Positions 19,401 through 26,023 of a stretch of 64,000 nucleotides of DNA are shown here, piece after piece; the first letter of the stretch is position 1, and every line of letters begins with the position of its first letter. The translations under genes and the position numbers were made by a program. Source of the DNA: UBA4465 sp002292365. GTDB lineage: Bacteria; Bacteroidota; Bacteroidia; Cytophagales; Cyclobacteriaceae. The notes beneath the pieces were generated by a model. The model saw only the letters and a program-made list of their open reading frames with translations. It was not told where the DNA came from and ran no database searches. The DNA lies in assembly GCA_943788615.1 (NCBI GenBank), contig CALSQY010000001.1, positions 744,001 to 808,000 of the forward strand, read 5' to 3'.

Positions 19401-19556
19401 GAAGATATCGGTGTCATTGCAGGCGGCGTGATTCCGGAGCAGGACCATGATTTTTTGTTTGCAAAAGGGGTGACTGCTATATTTGGCCCTGGGACTGTAA
19501 TTTCAAAGGCAGCGATAGAAATTTTAGAGAAATACAGGACCAGTAAAGGGCATTAA
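16470..19556 (+). CDS. mutB: Methylmalonyl-CoA mutase, fused small-subunit-like and large subunit
   Basis: This enzyme interconverts (R)-methylmalonyl-CoA and succinyl-CoA using adenosylcobalamin. Residues 1 to ~360 resemble the TIM-barrel half of the non-catalytic small subunit MutA (LKWRDPWGIELDPF near the start). Residues ~368-1028 form a complete large subunit: RGPYLTMYTQRPWTIRQY with Tyr394, NDILKEFMVRNTY with Arg512, SGYHMHEAGA, and a C-terminal B12-binding domain with the cobalt-ligand motif DGHDRG (His910). Arg512 and the RQY motif point to methylmalonyl- rather than isobutyryl-CoA. The degenerate cobalamin domain that normally ends MutA is missing. It is not IcmF, because there is no GTPase domain between the modules. 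The gene stands alone; MeaB is encoded 13 kb away. Confidence 0.92.
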   Translation: MHLDQLVLFSMKEGQATFSEFSKSTFKNWVKEIKQKSSDLDFEKELKWRDPWGIELDPFFDDSNTTAATYITHFFSSHPYPQWKLLHKIRVKDDKTANSEALEALNNGCEGIIFNVQHHAPNPDILYDQIQASHCSIFFMGSRTKDLDNFFNHYRSLKAIAFEGGADNWVSGHAQFSFTIDATHYRTLKEWSSLALQIIDCLKSKNQSVTVHLDHGSHFYHELTRVRSLRFMVSALCRAEKIPFSIDRFQIHSSPRKREGLAEGLISNSATGLSLTLGAVNYLSFELDAENSTDGHRWSRNVGNLLREEAQLTFEQDPIAGSHFLDFYCHQQCLALWRLIQSKFGDLTYADLIGEHHYHPPSYELEGFVPGKPPFLRGPYLTMYTQRPWTIRQYAGFSTALASNSFYRNNLKAGQKGLSVAFDLATHRGYDSDHPRVMGDVGKAGVAIDSVEDMKLLFDQIPLDQMSVSMTMNGAVIPIMAFFIVTAEEQGVRPSQLTGTIQNDILKEFMVRNTYIYPPKPSIRIIGDIFEFCAAHMPKFNSISVSGYHMHEAGASAQLELAYTLADGLEYVRKGMEVGIPIDQLAPRMSFFWGIGMNFMTEIAKMRAARLLWAKLMKSFDAQNPKSMALRAHSQTSGYSLTAQDPYNNVGRTCMEALAAIFGHTQSLHTNSLDEAHALPSEYSAAIARETQIYLQKKTGISQVIDPFGGSFYLEKQTEDLIDKAWKIIQEIEDMGGMIAAIERGYPKMKIEEVAATTQAHLDTGVASIVGVNKYTTDQKDHFDLLEVDNQEVREQQMANINALKTRRDDHKINQALKKLTEAAASDKGNLLVLAIEAARLRATLGEITLAMEKEFGRHKVSHQTISGIYAKSALQDCFFKKALALTGTFAAKEGRRPRILIAKMGQDGHDRGAKIIATSFADLGFDVDIGPLFQTPKETAMQAAENDVHFVGASSLAGGHHTLIPKLIKELALLNREDIGVIAGGVIPEQDHDFLFAKGVTAIFGPGTVISKAAIEILEKYRTSKGH

Positions 19557-19565
19557 ATATTACAT

Positions 19566-19579
19566 AGGTTTTTAAACCT
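19566..19579. terminator. Short palindrome between mutase and guanidino-hydrolase genes
   Basis: AGGTTT-TT-AAACCT forms a compact perfect palindrome, followed on the plus strand by TTTA. It sits in the 33-bp gap between two convergent genes, where a shared terminator would be expected. It is short and lacks a long T run, so it is weak evidence. Confidence 0.3.
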
Positions 19580-19589
19580 TTAACGGATG

Positions 19590-20471
19590 TCATGTGGCCT
19601 GCCTTTTGATTGGGCGTGTCAGGCACGTAGGTCCACCCCCTCCTTTGATACTTATGTCGATGCCTGCGTAGGTAAAAACTTCGACGCCAGCTGCTTGTAA
19701 TAGTTCTTGAGTCATTGGATTTCCATGCACCATTAAAACTTTGCGTGGAGCTAAGGCCAGGATATTACATCCCATAGTATCAAATTCTCGGTCAGGGACA
19801 TCGATAAGTTTGAAGTTTCTACGCAGTAGTTCATTTCTAAAATGAATGGGCATTAATCGGGGATAAATTACTGCCAAATCTTTGCCTATTGGACTGAGTA
19901 CAGACATCAAATGGAAGACACCATTGGGTCCATTGTAATGGGGCATTTCGGCTACTATAACGTCTACATTGAGAGGTTTTAATAAGCTGCGAAGTTGTTC
20001 AATACCCTCATAATTGGTCCGATAAGTATGACCTACGGCCAAGGTGGTTTCGTTGAGCCATGCGACATCACCGCCTTCCAAGGTGCCTGGATTTTTAATT
20101 TCACCTAAAATATTGATGTGAAATTGTTCAAAAACTTGTTTTTGGTGTGCCGGTTCATTGGACCTTCCTGCTTTGCCCATATTACAAATAATCATACCTT
20201 CATTGGTGCTTATAGAAGCATCTCGACAATAAATACTGTCAATTTGAATATCTTTTTCCCAGGGGAGTTCATAAATAATGGGTTGGGTACTCTTGATTAA
20301 TTCAGTAAAAAGCTCATATTCATTTGAACTGTTCATGAAATCGGGTTGACTCAAATAGTTCAATGCCTCCCATTGTTCGTTTAAACGAGATTCGTTTCGA
20401 AAGGCAGTAGCCACAGGTTTTATCATTAAAGAATGGATTTTACCAAATTCAGAGTGAGCAGTTAATTTCAT
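19590..20471 (-). CDS. Guanidino-group-modifying enzyme (dimethylarginine dimethylaminohydrolase / arginine deiminase-like)
   Basis: The 293-residue protein belongs to the amidinotransferase-fold hydrolases that attack the guanidino carbon of arginine-like substrates through a cysteine. Visible motifs are YCRDASIS near residue 80, LEGGDVAW, the AEMPHYNG segment, and GGGGPTCLTRP with the catalytic Cys283 near the C-terminus. The start chosen is the ATG at 20471. It forms an ATGA overlap with the amino-acid antiporter gene upstream, and an N-terminal extension into that gene would not resemble the family. Substrate is uncertain: methylarginine, arginine or another guanidine compound. The coupled APC transporter suggests the substrate or product crosses the membrane. 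Confidence 0.78.
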   Translation of the reverse strand: MKLTAHSEFGKIHSLMIKPVATAFRNESRLNEQWEALNYLSQPDFMNSSNEYELFTELIKSTQPIIYELPWEKDIQIDSIYCRDASISTNEGMIICNMGKAGRSNEPAHQKQVFEQFHINILGEIKNPGTLEGGDVAWLNETTLAVGHTYRTNYEGIEQLRSLLKPLNVDVIVAEMPHYNGPNGVFHLMSVLSPIGKDLAVIYPRLMPIHFRNELLRRNFKLIDVPDREFDTMGCNILALAPRKVLMVHGNPMTQELLQAAGVEVFTYAGIDISIKGGGGPTCLTRPIKRQAT

Positions 20472-21772
20472 GAGGATGTTTTTGAGGCTTTCATATAAAT
20501 GTACACAGGGATACCGGCCATCAATATAATAAATCCGTAAAAAACACTTTCTTGTCCGGATCCAATAATAGCCCAAAGAGAAAAAAGAAAAGCGATGAGG
20601 CCTCCTAGAATAGGGATAAATGGCGTCTTTAAAATCTTTTCTTGCACCAGTAAAATTCCATAAGCTGCTACCGTGAATAGATAAGGAACCAAAACAAGAA
20701 AAGTAGAGAGTAAAATAAAAAAGCTATAGGTAGCTACCAATCCATCCGAATAATTCATCATCATCATGATTGAAACAAAGACACAAGAAATAATTAAACC
20801 CGTCGCGGGCACCCCTTGTGGGTTAAGTTTCGCAAAAACTTTGGGGAACAGGCGGTCTGTTGCAATGGCACAGGGTACTTGACCTTGTATCAAAATCCAT
20901 CCATTCAGGGCTCCGAGTGTCGAAAAAACAGCCCCAATGGTGACCAAAGTTCCCCCAATGGGTCCCCAAATGATAGCAGCTGCCTCAGAATAAGGGAAGG
21001 GTGAATGCATTAATTGTTCAGATGGGATCATTCCCATTATGGACACGCTGCCCAGAAAATAAATCAGGAAAGTTATTATCAATCCAAAATAGGTCGCTTG
21101 AGGAATCGTACGTCTAGGATTGATTACATTATTGGAAGGTACTGTAGCGCTTTCAAGGCCTAAAAATGAAAAGAGGGTAAATGCAGCAACCGCGGTAACG
21201 GCAGTACTATTTGAAGATTCAGAAATATTAAGTGGGGTAAAATTTTCGGGATCAATAAAGAAAAGGCCACAAAAACCCACTAAAAACAGGGGCGCTATTT
21301 TCAAAACCGTCGTTACTACTTGCACTATTCCAGCTTCTTTGATCCCTCTGGTATTGATATACGTCACGGACCACAAGATGATCTGACCCGTGAGGACTGC
21401 GACCAGTGTATTTGAATTTAAAATAGGGAAAAAATACCCAAGATAACTGACCATACCTACAATGATGGCGGCATTTGAACACCAAATGCTAATCCAATAT
21501 CCCCACGCCACCAAAAATCCTGAAAAGTCTCCTAACCCAACCCTTGTATAGGCATAAGGCCCACCATGCGCATTGGGCAAAACTTTACTTAATTGGCTGA
21601 ACACAAAAGCGAGTGAAAGCGCACCAAGTCCAGAAAATATCCAACCCACTATACTGATCGGTCCGTAAGCAGCGAGTGCGGAGGGAGTTAAAAAAACTCC
21701 AGACCCAATCATATTTCCTGCAACCAATGCCGAGGCTGTCCAAAAACCAATTTTCTCGTTTTTTGCTGACAT
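20468..21772 (-). CDS. APC-superfamily amino acid permease (basic amino acid/polyamine antiporter-like)
   Basis: The ~434-residue protein has about twelve hydrophobic segments and the family's substrate-binding motif GNMIGSGVFLTP in the first helix, as in AdiC-type arginine/agmatine antiporters. Other family marks are HGGPYAYTR in helix 3 and FSFLGLESATVP near helix 6. The ATG at 21772 is preferred; a TTG five codons upstream is possible but less likely. The stop overlaps the start of the guanidino-hydrolase gene (ATGA), so the pair forms an operon, suggesting uptake or exchange of arginine or a related guanidino compound. The divergent Rieske gene starts 56 bp away, leaving a short shared promoter region. 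Confidence 0.85.
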   Translation of the reverse strand: MSAKNEKIGFWTASALVAGNMIGSGVFLTPSALAAYGPISIVGWIFSGLGALSLAFVFSQLSKVLPNAHGGPYAYTRVGLGDFSGFLVAWGYWISIWCSNAAIIVGMVSYLGYFFPILNSNTLVAVLTGQIILWSVTYINTRGIKEAGIVQVVTTVLKIAPLFLVGFCGLFFIDPENFTPLNISESSNSTAVTAVAAFTLFSFLGLESATVPSNNVINPRRTIPQATYFGLIITFLIYFLGSVSIMGMIPSEQLMHSPFPYSEAAAIIWGPIGGTLVTIGAVFSTLGALNGWILIQGQVPCAIATDRLFPKVFAKLNPQGVPATGLIISCVFVSIMMMMNYSDGLVATYSFFILLSTFLVLVPYLFTVAAYGILLVQEKILKTPFIPILGGLIAFLFSLWAIIGSGQESVFYGFIILMAGIPVYIYMKASKTSS

Positions 21773-21828
21773 TTTTGATTTAATCAAGCATATTTGAATA
21801 TAAGTTCGAAAGATAATATAAATAAATT

Positions 21829-22926
21829 ATGGTGACTCGATTTTTTATTGATCCAGATATTACCAAAGCCTCAACACTCCCGGCTTCTTTTTATAAAGAT
21901 CAAGATCTTTTTGATGCTTTGAAAGAAAAAATTTTCATAAAAAGTTGGCAATGGATCGGCTCAGATGATCTCGTTCCACTTCCCAATCACTCCCATCCTT
22001 TTGTCTTACTTGATCATTATTTAACAGAGCCTATGCTGTTGATTAGAAATGCCCAAGATGAGTTGAACTGTTTTAGTAATGTGTGCACCCACAGAGGGAA
22101 TCTCATCGCGCAACAGCCTGGAATAGTAACTAAATTCGTTTGTGCCTATCATGGCCGCAGGTTCAGTCAAGAGGGAACATTTGAATTTATGCCGGAATTT
22201 AAGGAAGCCCAAGATTTTCCAAGGGCCTGTGATGACTTACACAAATTCAAGCTTAAAAATTTGGGGCCTCATTTATTTGTGGGCATGCTTCCCCAATTTA
22301 ATTTTGATTCAGTGCTCGAGGTGATGCGTCAAAGGATTGGTTTTTTACCTCTTGAACAGTTTAAATTCGAATCCGTCTTATCAAAAGATTATTTAGTCAA
22401 TGCGCATTGGGCACTCTATTGCGATAATTATTTGGAGGGATTTCATATTCCTTTTGTTCATCAAGATTTGAATGATACCTTGGATTATGGGGATTATACG
22501 ACAGAAATTTATGATTACTGCAATCTTCAAATTGGCTATGCTAAAGATGACGTTGAAGTTTTTGATTTACCTGAAGGACATCCTGATTTTGGAAAAAAGG
22601 TAGCTGCTTATTTTTATTGGATATTTCCGAATATGATGTTCAACTTTTATCCTTGGGGTTTATCTATCAATATCGTTAAACCTCTTTCAATAAATAAGAC
22701 CAAGGTCGCCTTCCTTACCTATGTTTGGGATGAATCAAAATTTGATAAGGGAGCTGGAGCGCTCCTTGATAAAGTCGAACGTGAGGATGAATATGTAGTT
22801 GAGGGCGTTCAAAAAGGACTGAGATCTAGATTTTATCAAGCCGGTCGTTTTTCTCCTAAACGGGAGAAAGGAGTGCATCATTTTCATAAATTGATCGCTG
22901 ACTTTATGAATGCTGAGGATGAATGA
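21829..22926 (+). CDS. Rieske non-heme iron oxygenase, alpha-subunit type
   Basis: The 365-residue protein has an N-terminal Rieske domain binding [2Fe-2S] through Cys86-x-His88 (CTHRG) and Cys105-x2-His108 (CAYH). A catalytic domain follows with the mononuclear iron motif DNYLEGFHIPFVH, giving ligands His206 and His211. This arrangement is that of ring-hydroxylating and quaternary-amine monooxygenases (choline/carnitine/betaine type). No ferredoxin or reductase component is encoded beside it, so electrons must come from elsewhere. Substrate cannot be assigned. It ends 6 bp before a convergent aldo/keto reductase gene and is divergent from the APC permease. Confidence 0.87.
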   Translation: MVTRFFIDPDITKASTLPASFYKDQDLFDALKEKIFIKSWQWIGSDDLVPLPNHSHPFVLLDHYLTEPMLLIRNAQDELNCFSNVCTHRGNLIAQQPGIVTKFVCAYHGRRFSQEGTFEFMPEFKEAQDFPRACDDLHKFKLKNLGPHLFVGMLPQFNFDSVLEVMRQRIGFLPLEQFKFESVLSKDYLVNAHWALYCDNYLEGFHIPFVHQDLNDTLDYGDYTTEIYDYCNLQIGYAKDDVEVFDLPEGHPDFGKKVAAYFYWIFPNMMFNFYPWGLSINIVKPLSINKTKVAFLTYVWDESKFDKGAGALLDKVEREDEYVVEGVQKGLRSRFYQAGRFSPKREKGVHHFHKLIADFMNAEDE

Positions 22927-22932
22927 AAAATC

Positions 22933-23811
22933 CTAAAGATGGGATAGGTAATCGTTTTCTAAAAAACATTCACGCAACCATGTCAAGTTGACTTCATCCA
23001 AAGAAGAGGACCCCACTGGGATAAGATCTAAAAGTTGTTGTTTTGTTCGCAGACCGATAACTGCCGTCTTGACGGCCTCATGGGCCAATACAAAGGCTGT
23101 GGCGGCATTGGCTATGTTTTTTTTGAGCAACTGTTTCTGAAGAAGATCGATGTCTAATTCGGAGCGATCTAAGTAGGGACTAGGTGATTTACCTTTAAGC
23201 AGGCCTTTCGCCAATACACCACGAGCCTGGACGCCGATGTCTTGGGATTGCAACAAGGGCAAAAGGCGGTCTTCTGATCTTCTATCAAGTAAGCTGTATT
23301 GAAGCATGACACTGGTTATATTGGATTTTTTTACGTAAGCACGAATGACATTAGGCCTGATAGATGAGAGGCCATAAAAGCGTATTTTACCCGACGCAAC
23401 CAATGTTTCAAAAGCATCGATGGTTTCGTCAATAGGATCCTCAATTGTGCCACCGTGAAGTTGATACAAATCAATGTAATCTGTACCCAATCTTTTCAAG
23501 CTCTGCTCAACAGCAGACAAAATATATTTTTTAGAGGGGTTCCAATGCCAAGTTTTTCCATTTTTATCCCAAACATTGCCCACTTTGGTCGCTAGGATTA
23601 CTTCTTTTCTTCTAGATCCAAGAGCTCTTCCAAGGATAGATTCGTTCCTACCTTGATCATAAAAGTCGGCAGTATCAAAATAATTAATACCCAAATCAAG
23701 GGCTTGGTTCAACAGGCTACTCTGATCTTCAACATATGGGTCTAAGGACATACAGCCGAAGCTGAATTCACTTATTATTAAATTAGATTTCCCCAGTCTT
23801 CTGTAATTCAC
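22933..23811 (-). CDS. Aldo/keto reductase
   Basis: This 292-residue NAD(P)H-dependent (beta/alpha)8-barrel reductase has the full catalytic tetrad: Asp46, Tyr51 (DTADFYDQG), Lys76 (ATKVGN) and His119 (LYQLHGG). It likely reduces carbonyls in the cytoplasm or oxidises sugars; the natural substrate is not evident. Length and motifs fit the general AKR family close to YdhF/YghZ-like proteins. It converges on the Rieske gene with a 6-bp gap, and the helicase gene upstream on the same strand ends 60 bp away, so the two may or may not be co-transcribed. Confidence 0.9.
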   Translation of the reverse strand: MNYRRLGKSNLIISEFSFGCMSLDPYVEDQSSLLNQALDLGINYFDTADFYDQGRNESILGRALGSRRKEVILATKVGNVWDKNGKTWHWNPSKKYILSAVEQSLKRLGTDYIDLYQLHGGTIEDPIDETIDAFETLVASGKIRFYGLSSIRPNVIRAYVKKSNITSVMLQYSLLDRRSEDRLLPLLQSQDIGVQARGVLAKGLLKGKSPSPYLDRSELDIDLLQKQLLKKNIANAATAFVLAHEAVKTAVIGLRTKQQLLDLIPVGSSSLDEVNLTWLRECFLENDYLSHL

Positions 23812-23871
23812 TTCATCTTATTTTTGAGACTAGATTAACATGAGATAGCCTAATTTGAGCTATAAACCAGA

Positions 23872-25230
23872 TTATCTGCCCTTCTTTCTAGCTACAATAG
23901 GGTTATTTTTATCCCCTCTCTTTTTGGGGCTTTTGTACTTACGCTTCATTTTATCAACATACCTTATCTTGGCATTTATTTTTTTATTTTTTGATTTTTT
24001 CTCATGAAAAGCTTCTCCCGAGGGCGCTGCCAATGGTTTTTTCAGTTCGAGGTTGGGCTGGCTACTTTTGGGCAATTCATCTAGAGTCAAAACCGTGGAT
24101 ATCTCAATATGATCAGGGAAGGCCTCATTTGGAATTTCAAAATCCATCAATTTCTCTATAGCTAACTTCTTATGAGCCTCATAAGGACTGAAAAGCGAGA
24201 TGGCATTGCCTTTTCTTTCGGCTCGACCCGTTCTTCCTATACGATGAATGTAATTTTCTTGAATTTCAGGAAGATCAAAATTGATCACGTGCGATACTTC
24301 TGAGATATCTAAGCCTCTGGAAATTAAATCAGTGGCAATCAATACACGGTGGGTGCCAGATTGAAATTTTTTAACCACATCAAATCTGTAATTTTGAGAT
24401 TTATTCGAATGGATAATTCCCATTTGCTCAGGGAAGGTTTCATAGATTTTTTCAAAAAGCTCATCGGCTAATTTTTTACTCGAGACAAATACCAATACTT
24501 TATGCATGACTTCCTCATCGGCTAGGAGTTTTTTAAGGAAGTTGATTTTCGTATTGAAATTAGGTACAGAATAAAGAATTTGATTAATATTTTCCAATGG
24601 TGAGCCAGCAGGCGCAGCTTCGACACGTTCAGGTCGCTTGAAAAATAAATTAATTAATTTTTGAATTTCATCATCTAATGTAGCCGAAAACATGAGGTTT
24701 TGACGTTTTTTGGGAAGCAAGTCCATTAAATTTTTTAATTGCGTTCGAAAACCTAAATTGAGCATTTCATCAACTTCATCGATGATCAGTGTTTTGATTA
24801 ATTTGGTTTTTAAAATACCGTTGAGCATCAAATCCATCAGCCTACCCGGTGTACCAACGACCACATCGGCTCCTTGATGCAGGGCGTTCATTTGGGTTTT
24901 AATATTGGTTCCACCATAGGCCCCGATGGTGGAAACGTCCATGTACTTCGTTAATTTTTCTGTTTCTTCAACGACTTGAACCACCAATTCTCGCGTGGGG
25001 ACAATGATCATGATTTGTGGTGTCAGTGCCTTATTAAATTTCCACTGTCTTAAGCAAGGAAGCAGATAAGCATAGGTTTTACCCGTACCTGTTTGTGCAA
25101 TCCCAATGGTATCACGACCGGACATGATGACTGAAAATATTTTGTGCTGTATGGTGGTCGGGCGGGTGAGTTCCATATCTCTGAGGGCATTTTTCAGAGA
25201 GGCATTTAAATTAAGATCATCGAAAGTCAT
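23872..25230 (-). CDS. DEAD-box RNA helicase (RhlE-like)
   Basis: The 452-residue protein unwinds RNA with ATP and probably acts in ribosome assembly or RNA decay. It shows the Q motif around PTTIQ (24-28), motif I AQTGTGKT (45-52), motif Ia PTREL, motif II as DEVD (151-154) rather than DEAD, motif III FSATLD, and motif VI HRIGRTGRAERKG. A lysine-rich tail of about 80 residues follows (KKSKNKKINAK, RKYKSPKKRG), typical of RhlE-type proteins that hold RNA with a basic extension. The DEVD variant is common among related bacterial helicases and should not prevent activity. Confidence 0.93.
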   Translation of the reverse strand: MTFDDLNLNASLKNALRDMELTRPTTIQHKIFSVIMSGRDTIGIAQTGTGKTYAYLLPCLRQWKFNKALTPQIMIIVPTRELVVQVVEETEKLTKYMDVSTIGAYGGTNIKTQMNALHQGADVVVGTPGRLMDLMLNGILKTKLIKTLIIDEVDEMLNLGFRTQLKNLMDLLPKKRQNLMFSATLDDEIQKLINLFFKRPERVEAAPAGSPLENINQILYSVPNFNTKINFLKKLLADEEVMHKVLVFVSSKKLADELFEKIYETFPEQMGIIHSNKSQNYRFDVVKKFQSGTHRVLIATDLISRGLDISEVSHVINFDLPEIQENYIHRIGRTGRAERKGNAISLFSPYEAHKKLAIEKLMDFEIPNEAFPDHIEISTVLTLDELPKSSQPNLELKKPLAAPSGEAFHEKKSKNKKINAKIRYVDKMKRKYKSPKKRGDKNNPIVARKKGR

Positions 25231-25387
25231 GCCACAAAGCTACCACAGATTGATGGACTAAATAGCATCGTATCGCGTTCATCACGATTTTGACAAATGC
25301 AGCATTATGGTCTATCTACCTAAGGGGGATTAGTATCATTTATAGTTAGATTTACATTCACAATAGAAATAAACTTTATGGATTGAT

Positions 25388-25972
25388 ATGTGGTCTCGAA
25401 TTTATTTTTTACTCATTTACGTATTCAGTTTAAATGTGTCAGGTAGCGCCCAATCTAAGCTGCCTTATAAAGAAATTCCTAGTTATCCCGCAAATTACAG
25501 TCAGAGTACGGTCATATCCCGGATGATAGATGGACTGGGGTATCGCTATTATTGGGCCACCGAGAATTTGAGAGCATTGGATCTTGATTTCAAACCCGAT
25601 ACCCTTGCTCGGTCAACTTTTGAGACGATGGAGCATATTTATGATCTTTCTTTTATGATTTTAAATGCGTCAAAAAATCAAGTAAACCACCGAAGAGATC
25701 CTGTTCAAATGACTGCAAATGACTTGCGTTTGGCGACGCTTTATAATTTGAAATCCGCCAGTGCGGAGATGGCATTAGTTGAAAATTTAGAGGAGTTAAA
25801 CATTCTTTTTGAGGGTTCAACGGGGAGGAAGGCCCTTCCTTTTTGGCACGTACTTAACGGTCCTCTGGCCGATGCAATTTATCATACGGGCCAAATGGTC
25901 TCTTTCAGAAGAACTTCAGGAAATCCCATGAATCCCAAAGTAAATGTTTTCATGGGAAAGACAGATTTATAG
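25388..25972 (+). CDS. Exported DinB-like protein
   Basis: The 194-residue protein starts with a signal peptide (IYFLLIYVFSLNVSGSAQS). The mature part looks like a DinB/YfiT four-helix bundle: RMIDGLGYRYYWATENL in helix 1, MEHIYDL with His83, and the C-terminal 'FWHVLNGPLADAIYHTGQM' with His154 and His166 as likely metal ligands. Cytosolic DinB-family proteins often use a mycothiol or bacillithiol cofactor; exported ones in Bacteroidota have no known reaction. It stands alone upstream of ygiQ. The gap to ygiQ is 51 bp and contains a candidate promoter, so co-transcription is uncertain. Fold assignment is by motif recognition only. Confidence 0.68.
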   Translation: MWSRIYFLLIYVFSLNVSGSAQSKLPYKEIPSYPANYSQSTVISRMIDGLGYRYYWATENLRALDLDFKPDTLARSTFETMEHIYDLSFMILNASKNQVNHRRDPVQMTANDLRLATLYNLKSASAEMALVENLEELNILFEGSTGRKALPFWHVLNGPLADAIYHTGQMVSFRRTSGNPMNPKVNVFMGKTDL

Positions 25973-25977
25973 AATTT

Positions 25978-26007
25978 TTGCGATAAATGTGAAAGCCCAT
26001 AGTATTG
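25978..26007 (+). promoter_or_regulatory. Candidate Bacteroidota promoter before ygiQ
   Basis: TTG at 25978-25980 is followed after 19 bp by TAGTATTG (26000-26007), one mismatch from TAnnTTTG. It would give a very short leader before the ATG at 26024. One candidate from pattern matching, not a proven site. Confidence 0.33.
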
Positions 26008-26023
26008 ATATTAACTTCACCTT

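Noticed and set aside
16470..19556. IcmF-type isobutyryl-CoA mutase
   Set aside because: There is no MeaI GTPase domain, the B12 domain is at the C-terminus rather than the N-terminus, and the active site carries methylmalonyl-type residues.
20472..20576. N-terminal extension of the guanidino-hydrolase
   Set aside because: The open frame runs 35 codons further upstream, but that sequence lies wholly inside the APC permease gene and is unlike the family. The ATG at 20471 gives an ATGA overlap and the expected N-terminus.
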